A stretch of DNA of 64,000 nt from Streptomonospora litoralis (GCF_004323735.1 NZ_CP036455.1:3343101-3407100); one strand, 5' to 3'; counted from the stretch's first letter, positions 46,741 through 56,398 are shown. Notes: generated from the letters alone by a model not told the origin. Program-made: numbers and translations.

Positions 46741-48777
46741 TCACAGCAGGGCCGGCCGCTCCCAGTCCTTGCCGAGCACGTGGTGGTCGAGGAAGGCGAG
46801 CACGGTTTCGTACCAGACCTTGATGTTGCCCGGTGCGAGGATCCAGTGGTTCTCATCGGGGAAGTACAGGAACTTGGCGTCGGCGTCGCGGCTGACGAGG
46901 TCCCACCACAGCCGCAGCCCCTCCCCGATGGGCACCCGGTAGTCCTTGTCGCCGTGGATGACCAGCATGGGCGTGCGGATCTCGGCGGCACTGGAGTCCG
47001 GCGAGGCGCTGCGGTAGCGCTCGGGGTTGTCGGCGGGGCGGCCGAACTCGGCCATCCAGTCGGCGGGGTAGTCGGTCGCCCCGGAGAACGCCTCCAGCGA
47101 CCAGAGCGAGGCGTGGGTGACCACGGCCGAGAAGCGGTCGGTGTGCCCGGCGATCCAGTTGGCCATGTAGCCGCCGAAGGAGCCCCCCATGGCACCGGTG
47201 CGGGAGCCGTCGACGTCCTCCCGTGCGGCGGCGGCATCGGTCGCGGCCATCAGGTCGGCGAAGGTGCGCTCGCCCCACGAGCCCCAGGCGCGGCGGCGCA
47301 TGCGGGGGCCGTAGCCGGTGGACAGCGCCGGGTCGGGTAGCAGCACCGCGTAGCCGCGGGCGGCGAGCAGCCACGGATTCCACCGCCAGGACCAGCCGTT
47401 GAAGCTCATGTAGGGGCCGCCGTGCACCCACAGGACCAGCGGCGCGGGCGACTCGGCCGAGGCGCCCGCGGGCAGCACCAGCCAGCCGCGGATGCGCATG
47501 CCGTCGTCGGCCTCGGTCTCGATTTCGGTCAGGGTGCCGGGCAGCTCCAGCCGCTGCTGCGGCGAGCGGAGCCGCACCGGGTGCGCGCCCGGGGCGGATG
47601 CGTCCTCGATCCGTACGGGCGTGGGCGGCTCGTCCACGGAGTGGCGCAGCGCGAAGAGCGCGGTGCCCGTGGGCGCGGGGTTGAGCCCCGAGTAGGCGCC
47701 GTCGTCGGCGGTGATGCGCACGGGCCCGCCGGAAGCCGGCTCGGTGCCGATACGGAAGACGGGGCAGCGGCCGTCGTCGTCGGCGCTGAACAGTACGGCC
47801 GAGGAGTCGGGGGTCCAGGCGTACTCAGCGGGCCACAGGTCGTGCTCGGGCAGCAGGTCGCGACCTTCTCCGGTGGCCAGGTCCACCAGCCACAGGGTGG
47901 TGTCGCGGGGTTCGCCGCCGGGGCCCTCCTCGCCGTCGAACTCGCGGCGTGCCACGACGCGGCGGCCGTCGGGCGAGACCGCGGGGGCGCTGAAGTGGTA
48001 GTCGGCGTCGGCGGCGAGCACGCGCCGCTCACCGGTGGCGGCGTCGACGGCGACCAACCGTTCGCGACGGGCGCCGCCACCGGTGGCCACGCTCCAGTCG
48101 GTGACGACGGTGGCGCCGTCGGGGGTGATGTCGGGATTCCGGTCGAACAGGCCCATGCCCGGTTCGGGGGTGAGGTCGGCGGGAGCGCCGAGCCCGGCGC
48201 CGGAGTCGGCGGGTGCAGCCGCGGTGAACAGCCGAGGGCGGGCCGGGCCGAGGTCGCGGTCCCAGCTCCGGACGGGGAAGGACTCGTGCAGGATCGCGCT
48301 CACGCCCGCGTCGGTGCGGGCCTTGCGGGCCTGTGCGTCGGCTTCGGCGTCGGCGGCGCCGGGGTGCACCTCGGAGGTGTAGACGACGGTTCCGGCACGG
48401 CGGGCGACGGCGAGGGCGCCGAAGCCGCCGGGGTGCTGGGCCACGCAGCGGGCCTCGCCCCCGCCCGCGGGCAGCAGCCACAGCGACGGGGCGTCCGCGG
48501 AAGAGGCCGCGTCGGGGTCGGGGCGGCCCGAGACGAACAGCAGGGAGCCGTCGGGCAGGAAGGCGGGGCCGCTCTCGCCCGCGGCGGAGCGCGTCAGTCG
48601 GCGGGGCTCGGCCGCGCCGGCGGGGTCGAGTTCCCACAGGGCGGTGCGGAAGCCGCGCCCGTCCGCCTTGAGCTCGGTGACGGGGGCGATCAGCCGGGTG
48701 CCGTCGGGAGAGAGGACCAGTCCCCCCACGCGCCGCAGTCCGACGTACTCCTCGGGGTCATACCAGGTGTGAACCAC
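46741..48777 (-). CDS. S9-family peptidase (prolyl oligopeptidase type)
   Basis: The 678-residue protein has an N-terminal beta-propeller (repeated LSPDGTRL, ITPDGATVV and VSPDGRRVV blades) and a C-terminal alpha/beta-hydrolase. The catalytic serine is in GGSFGGYM near residue 530, the aspartate in HGDKDYRVP near 610 and the histidine in DENHWI near 643. The family cleaves short peptides, often after proline or as acylaminoacyl peptidases. No signal peptide is seen, so it is probably cytoplasmic. GTG at 48777 has GGAAGGGGAAG about 9 bases upstream; the frame is open further upstream but unlike protein. Confidence 0.93.
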   Translation of the reverse strand: MVHTWYDPEEYVGLRRVGGLVLSPDGTRLIAPVTELKADGRGFRTALWELDPAGAAEPRRLTRSAAGESGPAFLPDGSLLFVSGRPDPDAASSADAPSLWLLPAGGGEARCVAQHPGGFGALAVARRAGTVVYTSEVHPGAADAEADAQARKARTDAGVSAILHESFPVRSWDRDLGPARPRLFTAAAPADSGAGLGAPADLTPEPGMGLFDRNPDITPDGATVVTDWSVATGGGARRERLVAVDAATGERRVLAADADYHFSAPAVSPDGRRVVARREFDGEEGPGGEPRDTTLWLVDLATGEGRDLLPEHDLWPAEYAWTPDSSAVLFSADDDGRCPVFRIGTEPASGGPVRITADDGAYSGLNPAPTGTALFALRHSVDEPPTPVRIEDASAPGAHPVRLRSPQQRLELPGTLTEIETEADDGMRIRGWLVLPAGASAESPAPLVLWVHGGPYMSFNGWSWRWNPWLLAARGYAVLLPDPALSTGYGPRMRRRAWGSWGERTFADLMAATDAAAAREDVDGSRTGAMGGSFGGYMANWIAGHTDRFSAVVTHASLWSLEAFSGATDYPADWMAEFGRPADNPERYRSASPDSSAAEIRTPMLVIHGDKDYRVPIGEGLRLWWDLVSRDADAKFLYFPDENHWILAPGNIKVWYETVLAFLDHHVLGKDWERPALL

Positions 48778-48866
48778 GTCGCGCGACTTCCCCTTCCGGC
48801 CTTGTTCGGCTGTCTGTCGGCCGCCGCCGGGTGCCGCCCGCCCGGGGGCGGTGCTCCGGCGGCTTT

Positions 48867-48886
48867 CGGATGCCCTGCGGCATCCG
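48867..48886 (-). terminator. short hairpin after the ferrochelatase gene
   Basis: An 8-bp stem (48867-48874 with 48879-48886) with a CTGC loop, 54 bases downstream of the ferrochelatase stop on the minus strand. Confidence 0.5.
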
Positions 48887-48939
48887 CCCGGAATCGACCC
48901 TATCGGGCACGGGCTCGCCCGGAGCATCCGCCGAGTCGC

Positions 48940-49977
48940 TCATCCCTGCCGGCAGCAGCCCTCGGGGCAGTCGTGGCAGGCCGGCAGGGAGGTCAGGCCG
49001 AAGGGCTCGGCCCAGGCGGCGCGCTCGGCGACGAGTTCGCGCGCCATCGTCACGAACCGCGGGTGCGTCCCCGGGCTGAGCGCGCGGACGTAGTGCAGGC
49101 CCAGCTCGCGGGCGGTCTCGCTCGCCTCGTTGTCGAGGTCGTACTTGACCTCCATGTGGTCGGAGACGAACCCGTAGGGCACGACGACCACCGCGGTGGT
49201 GCCCTGCTCGGCCAGTTCGGCGAGGCGGTCGTTGACATCGGGCTCCAGCCACGGCTGGGAGGGCGGCCCGCTGCGGCTCTGATAGACGAGGTCGTAGGGG
49301 TGCTCCTCGCCCAGCCGTTCACTGACCAGGCGGGCGACCTCGCCGAGCTGGGCGACGTAGGCGCCGCCGGGGCCGTGGTCGTTGCCGGGCGCGCCGCTGG
49401 CCTCGGCCATCGCGGTGGGGATGGAGTGCGCGGAGAACAGCAGGCGGGCGCCGCCGCGCTGGTCCCGGGGGAGCCGGTCGAGGGCGTCGAGGGTGTGCTC
49501 CACCAGCGGCTCGACGAAGCCGGGGTGGTCGAAGAAGGGCCGGATCAGTTCGATGTCGGGGGCCTCGGGGCCGACCGCCTCGCGCGCGGCGGCGATGTCG
49601 TCGAGGTAGGCCCGGTGGCTGGAGTAGTTGCTGTAGGCCGAGGTCGCCATCGCCACGACCCGCCGCACGCCGTCTGCGGCCATCCGGGCGACGGTGTCGC
49701 TCAGCATCGGGTTCCAGAACCGGTTGCCCCAGTAGATCGGCAGCTCCACGCCGGCGCCGGCGAAGTCGGCCTGCAGGGCGGCGATCAGCTCCCGGCACTG
49801 CTCGTTGATCGGACTGACACCGCCGTAGAGGTAGTAGTGCTGTCCGACTTCGGCCAGGCGTTCCCGGGGGATGTTGCGGCCGCGGGTGACGTTCTCCAGG
49901 AACGGTATGACGTCGTCCTCGGCTTCGGGGCCACCGAAGGACACGAGCAGGAAGGCGTCGTAGGGCTCGTAGGGCAT
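48940..49977 (-). CDS. cpfC: ferrochelatase (coproporphyrin type)
   Basis: The 345-residue enzyme has the DAFLLVSFGGPE opening, GGVSPINEQCREL, the active-site histidine in LLFSAHSIP, and VVVPYGFVSDHMEVKYDLD. The C-terminus carries Cys334, Cys337, Cys341 and Cys342, consistent with the [2Fe-2S] cluster of actinobacterial ferrochelatases. In Gram-positive bacteria the enzyme inserts iron into coproporphyrin III, the coprohaem pathway. ATG at 49977 gives the family-typical start. It diverges from the aldonolactone oxidase gene, 124 bases between starts. Confidence 0.95.
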   Translation of the reverse strand: MPYEPYDAFLLVSFGGPEAEDDVIPFLENVTRGRNIPRERLAEVGQHYYLYGGVSPINEQCRELIAALQADFAGAGVELPIYWGNRFWNPMLSDTVARMAADGVRRVVAMATSAYSNYSSHRAYLDDIAAAREAVGPEAPDIELIRPFFDHPGFVEPLVEHTLDALDRLPRDQRGGARLLFSAHSIPTAMAEASGAPGNDHGPGGAYVAQLGEVARLVSERLGEEHPYDLVYQSRSGPPSQPWLEPDVNDRLAELAEQGTTAVVVVPYGFVSDHMEVKYDLDNEASETARELGLHYVRALSPGTHPRFVTMARELVAERAAWAEPFGLTSLPACHDCPEGCCRQG

Positions 49978-50101
49978 GCCCCCATCCAACCAGCTCGCCG
50001 CAGGGTGCCCGCTCCGGGCGCGGGTCGCGCGTGTCACCGTCCCACCGGCCGTACGCGCCTCCCGGTCTGCTCCGGGCGCCCTGCCGGTAGTCTGCGCGGC
50101 T

Positions 50102-51403
50102 ATGAGTACTGTGTCGTGGCGCACATGGGGGCGGACGCAGCAGGCCCGGCCGCTGCGGATCGCGTCCCCGTCGACGACGGCGGGCGTGGCCGCGGCGGTG
50201 CGCACGGCCGCCGAGGAGGGGCTGCGCATCCGCATGGTCGGGGCGGGCCATTCGTTCACCGGGGTGGCCCTCACCGACGGTGTGCTGCTCTCGCCCACCG
50301 GACTGGCGCGCCTGCGCGGCGTCGACGCAGAGGCGGGCACGGTGACGGTGGAGGCGGGCCTGCCGCTGTGCGACCTCAACGAGGCGCTGCACGCACGCGG
50401 GCTGGCGCTGGCCAACATGGGCGACATCGCCGTGCAGACGGCTGCGGGCGCGATCCAGACGGGCACCCACGGCACCGGCCGCGACAGCGGCGGGCTGGCG
50501 GCCCAGGTCTGCGGAATGGAGCTGGTGCTGGCCGACGGTTCGGTGGTGGAGTGCTCGGCCGAGCGCGAGGCCGAGCTGTTCGCGGCGGCGCGCGTCGGGT
50601 TGGGGGCCTTCGGCGTCGTCACGGCGCTCACTCTGCGGACAGATCCGGCGTTCCTGCTGCACGCGCGTGAGGAGCCGATGCGGCTGGAGGAGGTGCTGGA
50701 GCGGCTGCCGCAGCTGCGGGCGGAGAACGAGCACTTCGAGTTCTTCTGGTTCCCGCATACCGGGCGCACCAACACCAAGCGCAACAACCGGACAGCGGGG
50801 CCGGCCGAGCCGCTGCGTCCGTGGCGGGCTTGGCTGGACGACGATTTCCTGTCCAACACCGTCTTCGAGGGGGTGAACCGGCTGGGGCGGCGGGCCCCCG
50901 CTGCCATCCCCGCGATCAACCAGGTCGCGGCCCGAGCGCTGTCGGCGCGCGGCTACACCGACGCCTCGCACCGGGTTTTCGCGAGCACGCGGCGGGTGCG
51001 GTTCGTGGAGACGGAGTACGCCGTGCCCGCCGAGGCCCTGCCCGACGTGCTCGCCGAGATCCGCCGCATCCTCGACTCGGGGCGGCACCGCATCGGTTTC
51101 CCGATCGAGGTCCGCTTCGCACCGGCCGACGACGTGTGGCTGTCGACGGCCTACGGGCGCGACACCGCCTACGTGGCCGCGCACGTCTACCACCGGAGGC
51201 CCTACGCCGACTATTTCCGCGAACTGGAGGCGGTGTTCACCGCGGCGGCGGGCCGGCCGCACTGGGGCAAGCTGCACACGCGCGGCCCCGACTACCTCGG
51301 CGGCGTCTACCCGCGGTTCGAGGCGGCGATGGCGGTGCGCGACCGGGTGGACCCCGACCGCCGGTTCGCCAACGCCTACCTCGACTCGGTGCTGGGCGCC
51401 TGA
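50102..51403 (+). CDS. FAD-linked aldonolactone oxidase (D-arabinono-1,4-lactone oxidase family)
   Basis: The 433-residue protein has an N-terminal FAD_binding_4 domain with VGAGHSFTGVALTDG, in which His50 is the expected covalent FAD attachment site. AAGAIQTGTHGTGRD is a further cofactor block. The C-terminal ALO domain ends with RPHWGKLHTRGPDYLGGVYPRFEAAMAVRDRVDPDRRFANAYL, the family signature. Members oxidise sugar-1,4-lactones, such as L-gulono- or D-arabinono-lactone, with oxygen or another acceptor. The ATG at 50102 gives a normal N-terminus, but no good binding site is seen. The neighbours (ferrochelatase, sepH) match the order in other actinomycetes. Confidence 0.92.
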   Translation: MSTVSWRTWGRTQQARPLRIASPSTTAGVAAAVRTAAEEGLRIRMVGAGHSFTGVALTDGVLLSPTGLARLRGVDAEAGTVTVEAGLPLCDLNEALHARGLALANMGDIAVQTAAGAIQTGTHGTGRDSGGLAAQVCGMELVLADGSVVECSAEREAELFAAARVGLGAFGVVTALTLRTDPAFLLHAREEPMRLEEVLERLPQLRAENEHFEFFWFPHTGRTNTKRNNRTAGPAEPLRPWRAWLDDDFLSNTVFEGVNRLGRRAPAAIPAINQVAARALSARGYTDASHRVFASTRRVRFVETEYAVPAEALPDVLAEIRRILDSGRHRIGFPIEVRFAPADDVWLSTAYGRDTAYVAAHVYHRRPYADYFRELEAVFTAAAGRPHWGKLHTRGPDYLGGVYPRFEAAMAVRDRVDPDRRFANAYLDSVLGA

Positions 51404-51551
51404 GCGCCCCGGCGCGGCGTCCCTGCGCAACGGGGGCTGCAGGGGCCGGCCGAGGCGCCGCCCCGCAGCCGCGGCGCTTCGCGGGTCCCGCGAGCCGGAG
51501 CTGATGCCCCGCTGCGGGTCGACGGTTCCGGCGGGCGCGCCCCGGGCCGCG

Positions 51552-52535
51552 TCACGGCGAAGGCCGGCCCGGTTCCACGACGCCGCCCTGGCCGCCGGGT
51601 CCGGAACCGCCGCCGGGCTCGGTCCCCGGCTCCTGCTCGCCGGTATCCCCGGTGTCCCCGGTGTCCTCCTGGGGGGCGGAGGTCTCCTCCTGCTCGGTGT
51701 CCTGGCCGTCCGTTCCGGTCTCGGGCTGCTGCGGGGCCCCGGTGGCGCCCTCCTCCGGCTGCTGCTCGACGGGCGCGCTCGGGTCCCCGGCGGGACCGCC
51801 GTCCTGCCGGGTGCCGCCGGTGGGGGTGGCCTCCGGAGCCGGCTCGTCGCCCTCCTGCTCACCGCCGGTGGAGCCGCCGCCCAGGATCGTGGGCGCCGAG
51901 GCCGTCTGCCGACCGTGCACCGTGTCCGACAGCGACTGGCCGGTGAACAGTTCGAACACCAGCACCACGCCCATCACGCCGAGGAACACCGCGGCGGCCG
52001 GCAGAGCCAGGCGGCGCCAGCCCGGCCAGGCCGGGCGCCAACGCGGTCGCCGCGCCTCGTCGCCGCCGGGTTGTTCCTCGGCGTGATGGGCTCTTTCGTC
52101 GGCCTCGGCAGGGCCGTCCGCGCCGAGCAGGGGCAGCGCCCGGGTCTCCTCGACCGATCCGGCCGGGGCCTCGTCGCGCTGCTGCTCGCCGTCGGCGCCC
52201 GGCTCGCTCGCCGCGGCCAGCAGGGTGTCGCCGTCTCCGGCGCCGGGGCCGGAGTGGGCCAGGGTGCCGCGGGCGCTGTCCTCGCGGTGCGTGCGCCCGG
52301 CTTGGCGGCCCGCCAGTCCGCGGGCTTTGCGGCCGCCCTGCTGCATCCAGTGGGAGAAGACGGCCGTGCCCGCGGTACTGATCACGCTCATCACCGCCGC
52401 GCCGATGATGGTGCCGTAGACGCCCAGGTACGAGGCCGCCGTCGCGGCGGTCATCGTGGCCACGCCGCCGCCGACGACCTGCGATGCGCTCAGGTCGAGG
52501 CGTTTGCGGCCTCCCGCGTCCTCCTCGTCGGTCAT
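51552..52535 (-). CDS. two-pass membrane protein with acidic repeat tail
   Basis: The 327-residue protein has LDLSASQVVGGGVATMTAATAASYLGVYGTIIGAAVMSVISTAGTAVFSHWM near the N-terminus, which includes the first hydrophobic stretch. A long charged cytoplasmic region follows, then a second helix (LALPAAAVFLGVMGVVLVFELFTG) and a disordered outer tail. The tail is rich in Pro, Glu, Gln and Thr, with DTGDTGDTG repeats. ATG at 52535 is the natural start after the control region. It is divergent from sepH, and this pairing is seen in related genomes by memory. The function is unknown; a division- or wall-related role is only suggested by context. Confidence 0.75.
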   Translation of the reverse strand: MTDEEDAGGRKRLDLSASQVVGGGVATMTAATAASYLGVYGTIIGAAVMSVISTAGTAVFSHWMQQGGRKARGLAGRQAGRTHREDSARGTLAHSGPGAGDGDTLLAAASEPGADGEQQRDEAPAGSVEETRALPLLGADGPAEADERAHHAEEQPGGDEARRPRWRPAWPGWRRLALPAAAVFLGVMGVVLVFELFTGQSLSDTVHGRQTASAPTILGGGSTGGEQEGDEPAPEATPTGGTRQDGGPAGDPSAPVEQQPEEGATGAPQQPETGTDGQDTEQEETSAPQEDTGDTGDTGEQEPGTEPGGGSGPGGQGGVVEPGRPSP

Positions 52536-53103
52536 CGTCCCCCCTCCGCGGCCGCGCGGGGCGGCCGGATCGCTGCTGCTCGCGGTCTGCGTCGATGGCT
52601 TATACGCGGCAGCGCGGACGCGCGGACCGCACCGCCTGCCACTCCCCTGATGGCAGCGGGACAACCGCAACGCAAGCCGCTCGCTCCTTCGCCACCCGAA
52701 TAACATCGCAAACCACAGATTGATCACCATATGGCATCATCCGGGGCACTTGAGCCCATCGGTCCCACCCGGCGCGGACGGTCCCGGTATCGGCCACAAG
52801 AGCGGGAATCCGCCTTCTGGCCCGGACCCGATCTGGACGCGCGGGATACCATCGGCCGAGGGGCGGCGAGCGCGGCGGTGGCCGGACCCGTCCGCCGCTC
52901 CCCGAGCCCGGTTCGGCCGCGTGCCAGGATGGCGCCCGGCAGCACTACGACAAGCGACGTGCGGTCGTTGCGGATCGCACCGAAGACTCACGCGGTTCGG
53001 ACATGCCACCCGCGGTGTTGGCCGAACACGCGGACGCCGATGAGACTGGGATCGTGGGGGATGGCCGAGGACCTACCCTCGACGGGACGCGAAAGGGAGG
53101 GCG
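52536..53103. other. 568-base divergent control region without a supported gene
   Basis: This separates the membrane protein start (-) from sepH (+). A possible -10 (TACCCT, 53074-53079) precedes the sepH binding site AGGGAGGG (from about 53093). The part near 52680-52740 is AT-richer than the average, with CGAATAACATCG. No open frame has a binding site or a recognisable product. Confidence 0.5.
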
Positions 53104-54387
53104 ATGCACGAGCTTCGCCTCGCCGCCGTCAGCGAGGACGGCACTTACCTGGTATTGGCGAGTGCCGGTCGTGGGACCCGTTTCATGCTGCCCGTCGACG
53201 ACCGTCTCCGCGCTGCCGTGCGCGGACAGTTCTCCCGGCTCGGCCAGTACGAGATCGAAGTGGAGAATCCGTTGCGCCCCAAGGAAATCCAGGCTCGGAT
53301 CCGCTCGGGTGAGACCGCCGAGGCGATCTCGGAACTTTCCGGGATCCCCATCGAGCGTGTCCGCTGGTTCGAAAGCCCCGTGCTCCAGGAGCGCGAGTAC
53401 ATCGCCCAGCAGGCGCAGCGCGCCTCGGTGCGGCGCCAGGGCGAGTCGGCGCCAGGACCGGTGCTGGGCGATCTCGTGACCGGGCGCATCGGCGGCCACC
53501 AGTTGGAGACCGGAGACGCCGTCTGGGACTCCTGGAAGCGGGAGGACGGCACCTGGCAGCTCAAGCTGGCCTTCCTCGTGGCCGGTGAGGAGCGCATCGC
53601 CCACTGGCTCTACGAGCCGCGGCGCCGGTCGGTGACCCCGGTGGACGAGGAGGCGGTGCGCTTCCTCGCACCCGACGCCGACGAGCCGCTGGACCTGGGC
53701 CCGGGCAGCGCGAACGTCACACCTTTCGTCCCGCGGCGCCAGGGGTCCGCCCCCGAGCCCCCGCGCCCCGAGCCCGCGCGTCCGGAGCCTGCCCGCCCCG
53801 AGCCCGCCCGACCGGACTCCCCGCTGCCCTCCGCCCCGAGCGCACCGCAGCCAACCGAGGAGGCTCCGGCGCCGCCCGACCCGCCTGAGCGCCGCGAGGG
53901 GCCCGCGGCGGGCCGTACCCGCATCACTCCCGGCCGCGTCGCACCGGCGGCACGCGAGAGCGCTGCGGAGCCGACCGCGCCGCAGCGGCCGGAGCCCGCC
54001 CCGACCGAGCAGCAGCCCCCGGCGGCGCGGGAGGCGGGCGAGGCGCCCGCAGCCTCGGACGAGGCTCCCGACCCCGCCGCGCCCGAGCCCGCCGAGGCGC
54101 CGCAGCCTGCCGAGCGCCCCGAGCGCCCGGCAGCGGGGCGCACGACCGTAGCCGACGCCGAGCCGCCCGCGGCGCAGCGTCAGTCGGCCGACGCCGGACG
54201 CGGGTCCGACCAGCCCGAACCCAAGGAGCGTCCCGCCGCCCGGCGCCAGGAGCCCCCCGTCTCGGCGGCCGCCGCCGGCACCACCGGCCCCTCCGGCGGC
54301 GGGAACTCGCGACGCAAGGGCCGCGGCCGCCGCGCCTCGGTGCCCTCCTGGGACGAGATCATGTTCGGCTCGAAGAAGTCGGAGTAG
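53104..54387 (+). CDS. sepH: SepH, FtsZ-associated cell-division protein
   Basis: The 427-residue protein has the conserved N-terminal SepH (DUF3071) domain, residues 1-175: MHELRLAAVSEDGTYLVL, LRPKEIQARIRSGETAEAISELSGIPIERVRWFE with its helix-turn-helix-like element, and EDGTWQLKLAF. A long Pro/Glu/Ala-rich linker with PEPARPEPARPEP repeats follows. The basic C-terminus ends in RRASVPSWDEIMFGSKKSE, the conserved C-terminal motif. In Streptomyces and Mycobacterium SepH binds FtsZ and promotes its assembly at future septa. The strong AGGGAGGG site fixes the start. Confidence 0.96.
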   Translation: MHELRLAAVSEDGTYLVLASAGRGTRFMLPVDDRLRAAVRGQFSRLGQYEIEVENPLRPKEIQARIRSGETAEAISELSGIPIERVRWFESPVLQEREYIAQQAQRASVRRQGESAPGPVLGDLVTGRIGGHQLETGDAVWDSWKREDGTWQLKLAFLVAGEERIAHWLYEPRRRSVTPVDEEAVRFLAPDADEPLDLGPGSANVTPFVPRRQGSAPEPPRPEPARPEPARPEPARPDSPLPSAPSAPQPTEEAPAPPDPPERREGPAAGRTRITPGRVAPAARESAAEPTAPQRPEPAPTEQQPPAAREAGEAPAASDEAPDPAAPEPAEAPQPAERPERPAAGRTTVADAEPPAAQRQSADAGRGSDQPEPKERPAARRQEPPVSAAAAGTTGPSGGGNSRRKGRGRRASVPSWDEIMFGSKKSE

Positions 54388-54634
54388 ACGCCCACCGTTT
54401 CGCCGGCCGCCCGTTGCCGGTCCGCTCCCGAGACCGCCGTACGGCCGACGAGAAAGGCGTTTCGCTCTCGCCCGCGGGACCAGGCAGCCGGCTCGGGTCG
54501 GCTGTACGGCCTTGAACGAGGGCGGCGCCGGGCCCGGCCCGTGCCCGCCGCACCGGGTGCACGCCGGTGGCCCGCCCGGCGCGGCGGCTCGATAGCGGGT
54601 ACTCGGGTGGCTCAGCGCCTCGTCGAGACAGCGG
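54388..54634. repeat. intergenic region with a degenerate repeat unit
   Basis: Between the convergent sepH and PH-domain genes, 54491-54580 holds a degraded forward copy of the GC-rich unit. GCTGTACGGCCTTG, GAGGGCGGCG and CACCGGGTGCACGCCGGTGG follow in the same order as in the 20.6-kb array. No hairpin element accompanies it. Confidence 0.6.
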
Positions 54635-56398
54635 TCACGTTTGAGAACCGCCGCCTTCTCCGGTGCCGCCGCCTTCGAGGAAGGGGCGCACCATGTCGGG
54701 GGTGACGCCGCGGGCGAAGCCGACCGACTCGGCGAAGCCCGCGTCGATCGCCGTGTAGCCGCCGCTGCCGGCGCCTACCGTCAACTCCAGGTCGGCCAGC
54801 CCCACGCGGCGCTGGAACAGGGTCTGCTTCCAGGTCCAGCCGATGACGGCATCGCGCACCACCACCGCCTGCACCCGCCGCAGCGACCCCGACCGCACGC
54901 TGACCTGATCGCCGTCGTCGCCGTGGCCCAGCGAGCGGTAGCGGTCGATGCCCAGCGGCACACCCAGCACAGCCAGTAGCGCCAGCGCGGCGGCCACCCA
55001 CATCGGCGCGAGGAACGCCGCCACCGCGGCGGCCGCGGCGAAAGGCACCACCGCACGGAACAGCCGCCGCCACAGCGCGGCACGCGGATGGCGCGCAAGA
55101 GTGCCTCGGAAGGGGCGCAGCGCGCGTTCCACGACCGCCTCGACCGTGGCGCGCGGCCCGATCGGCATCAGCATCGCCCGGGTCGCGGTCTGGCCCAGAC
55201 CGGTGACGATGGCGCGCAGGCGCACCGCCGCGCGGGTGCGCTCCAGCGGGTTGTCCATCAGCTCGTGCCCGCGGATGCGCCGTTTCTCCAGAGTCACGCT
55301 CTGCCGGGTCAGCAGCCCCCGCTCGGCCACCAGCGCGTCCCCGCGCCGCAGCAGGGTGAAGCGCCAGTGCGTGACGGTGTAGGAGACGACCGCGAACAGC
55401 GGCATGGCCAGCAGCAGCACCAGAACCAGCACGACGGCGGCCACGATCAGCAGCGTCACCGTCATCTCGATCGCGCGCTCGTAGACGTCGACGGCGATGT
55501 CGCCGATGCGCTCGGCGACGGCTTCGCCCACCCCCTGGCCGAGGAAGCCGACGAGCGTGGCCAGGGCCACGAACGGAGTCAGCAGGTAGCCCAGGCTGAG
55601 CACGGCGTAGAAGTACCACGCCCTGGGCATGGCGAAGTAGACCTCGGCGTCGTCGTCCGGCTCCGCCTGCGCTCCCGCCGCCGTGTCGGCGGAGGGAGCG
55701 TCGGCGGGCGCGACGGGGGTGCCCTCGTCGCCGCGCAGGTAGGCGCGCCGCCGCAGCAGGACGCGGCGCAGCCGCTCGGCCTCGGGTGCGGTGACCGCGT
55801 CGAGCTTGCCCTCCTCGCTGCCGCCGCCGCCCGCGGCGGCCTCGATCTTGACGACGGCCAAGCCCAGCATGCGGTGCAGCAGGTTGGAGGTGATGTCCAC
55901 GCCGCGGATGCGCTCCAGCGGAATGGAGCGGCGGGAGCGGTTGATCAGTCCCCGGCGGATCTCCAGGCGCTCCGCGCCGACCTGGTAGCGGAACGTGTAC
56001 CAGGTGACGATCCCGCTGACCAGCATCATCACTATCGCGCCGGCGGCGCCGCCCAGCACCCACGGGTTGAAGCTGTAGGTGCCGGCGACGAGGGCCACCA
56101 GCACGGGGACGAGGTAGTTGCGCAGGTAGTTGATCGGCGCCGTGACCAGGGTCAACCGGCTCAGGCGGTACACGGGCTCGGCCTCGGGCGCAGCGGCCGG
56201 CGCGTTCTCGTCCGGCGCGGCGGCGCCCTCGGGACCGTCGGAGCCCACCGGTGCGTCGGACTCTGGAGGCCCCTGCGCGCCCGGCGCGGCTCCCGCGGCC
56301 GCGCCGGCGTCCGGGCGCTCCCCGGCCGCACCGGCGGCACCGGGCTCGCCGCCGCCGGAGCCCGGCGTGCGGGGGTCGGGCGGGCCGTACTCGCTCAT
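54635..56398 (-). CDS. membrane protein with bacterial PH (bPH2) domains, YdbT-like
   Basis: The 587-residue protein begins with about 75 Pro/Ala/Gly/Glu-rich residues. Repeated pairs of membrane helices and bPH2 domains follow, marked by the recurring LIRRGLLTR-type strand patterns: LEIRRGLINRSRRSIPLERIRGVDI, LVAERGLLTRQSVTLEKRRIRGHEL and VSVRSGSLRRVQAVVVRDAVIGW. Three such modules correspond to the YdbT family, normally paired with YdbS. In Bacillus these proteins affect resistance to some envelope-targeting peptides. Here it overlaps functionally with the next upstream gene, a one-domain YdbS-like protein, in a probable operon. Confidence 0.87.
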   Translation of the reverse strand: MSEYGPPDPRTPGSGGGEPGAAGAAGERPDAGAAAGAAPGAQGPPESDAPVGSDGPEGAAAPDENAPAAAPEAEPVYRLSRLTLVTAPINYLRNYLVPVLVALVAGTYSFNPWVLGGAAGAIVMMLVSGIVTWYTFRYQVGAERLEIRRGLINRSRRSIPLERIRGVDITSNLLHRMLGLAVVKIEAAAGGGGSEEGKLDAVTAPEAERLRRVLLRRRAYLRGDEGTPVAPADAPSADTAAGAQAEPDDDAEVYFAMPRAWYFYAVLSLGYLLTPFVALATLVGFLGQGVGEAVAERIGDIAVDVYERAIEMTVTLLIVAAVVLVLVLLLAMPLFAVVSYTVTHWRFTLLRRGDALVAERGLLTRQSVTLEKRRIRGHELMDNPLERTRAAVRLRAIVTGLGQTATRAMLMPIGPRATVEAVVERALRPFRGTLARHPRAALWRRLFRAVVPFAAAAAVAAFLAPMWVAAALALLAVLGVPLGIDRYRSLGHGDDGDQVSVRSGSLRRVQAVVVRDAVIGWTWKQTLFQRRVGLADLELTVGAGSGGYTAIDAGFAESVGFARGVTPDMVRPFLEGGGTGEGGGSQT

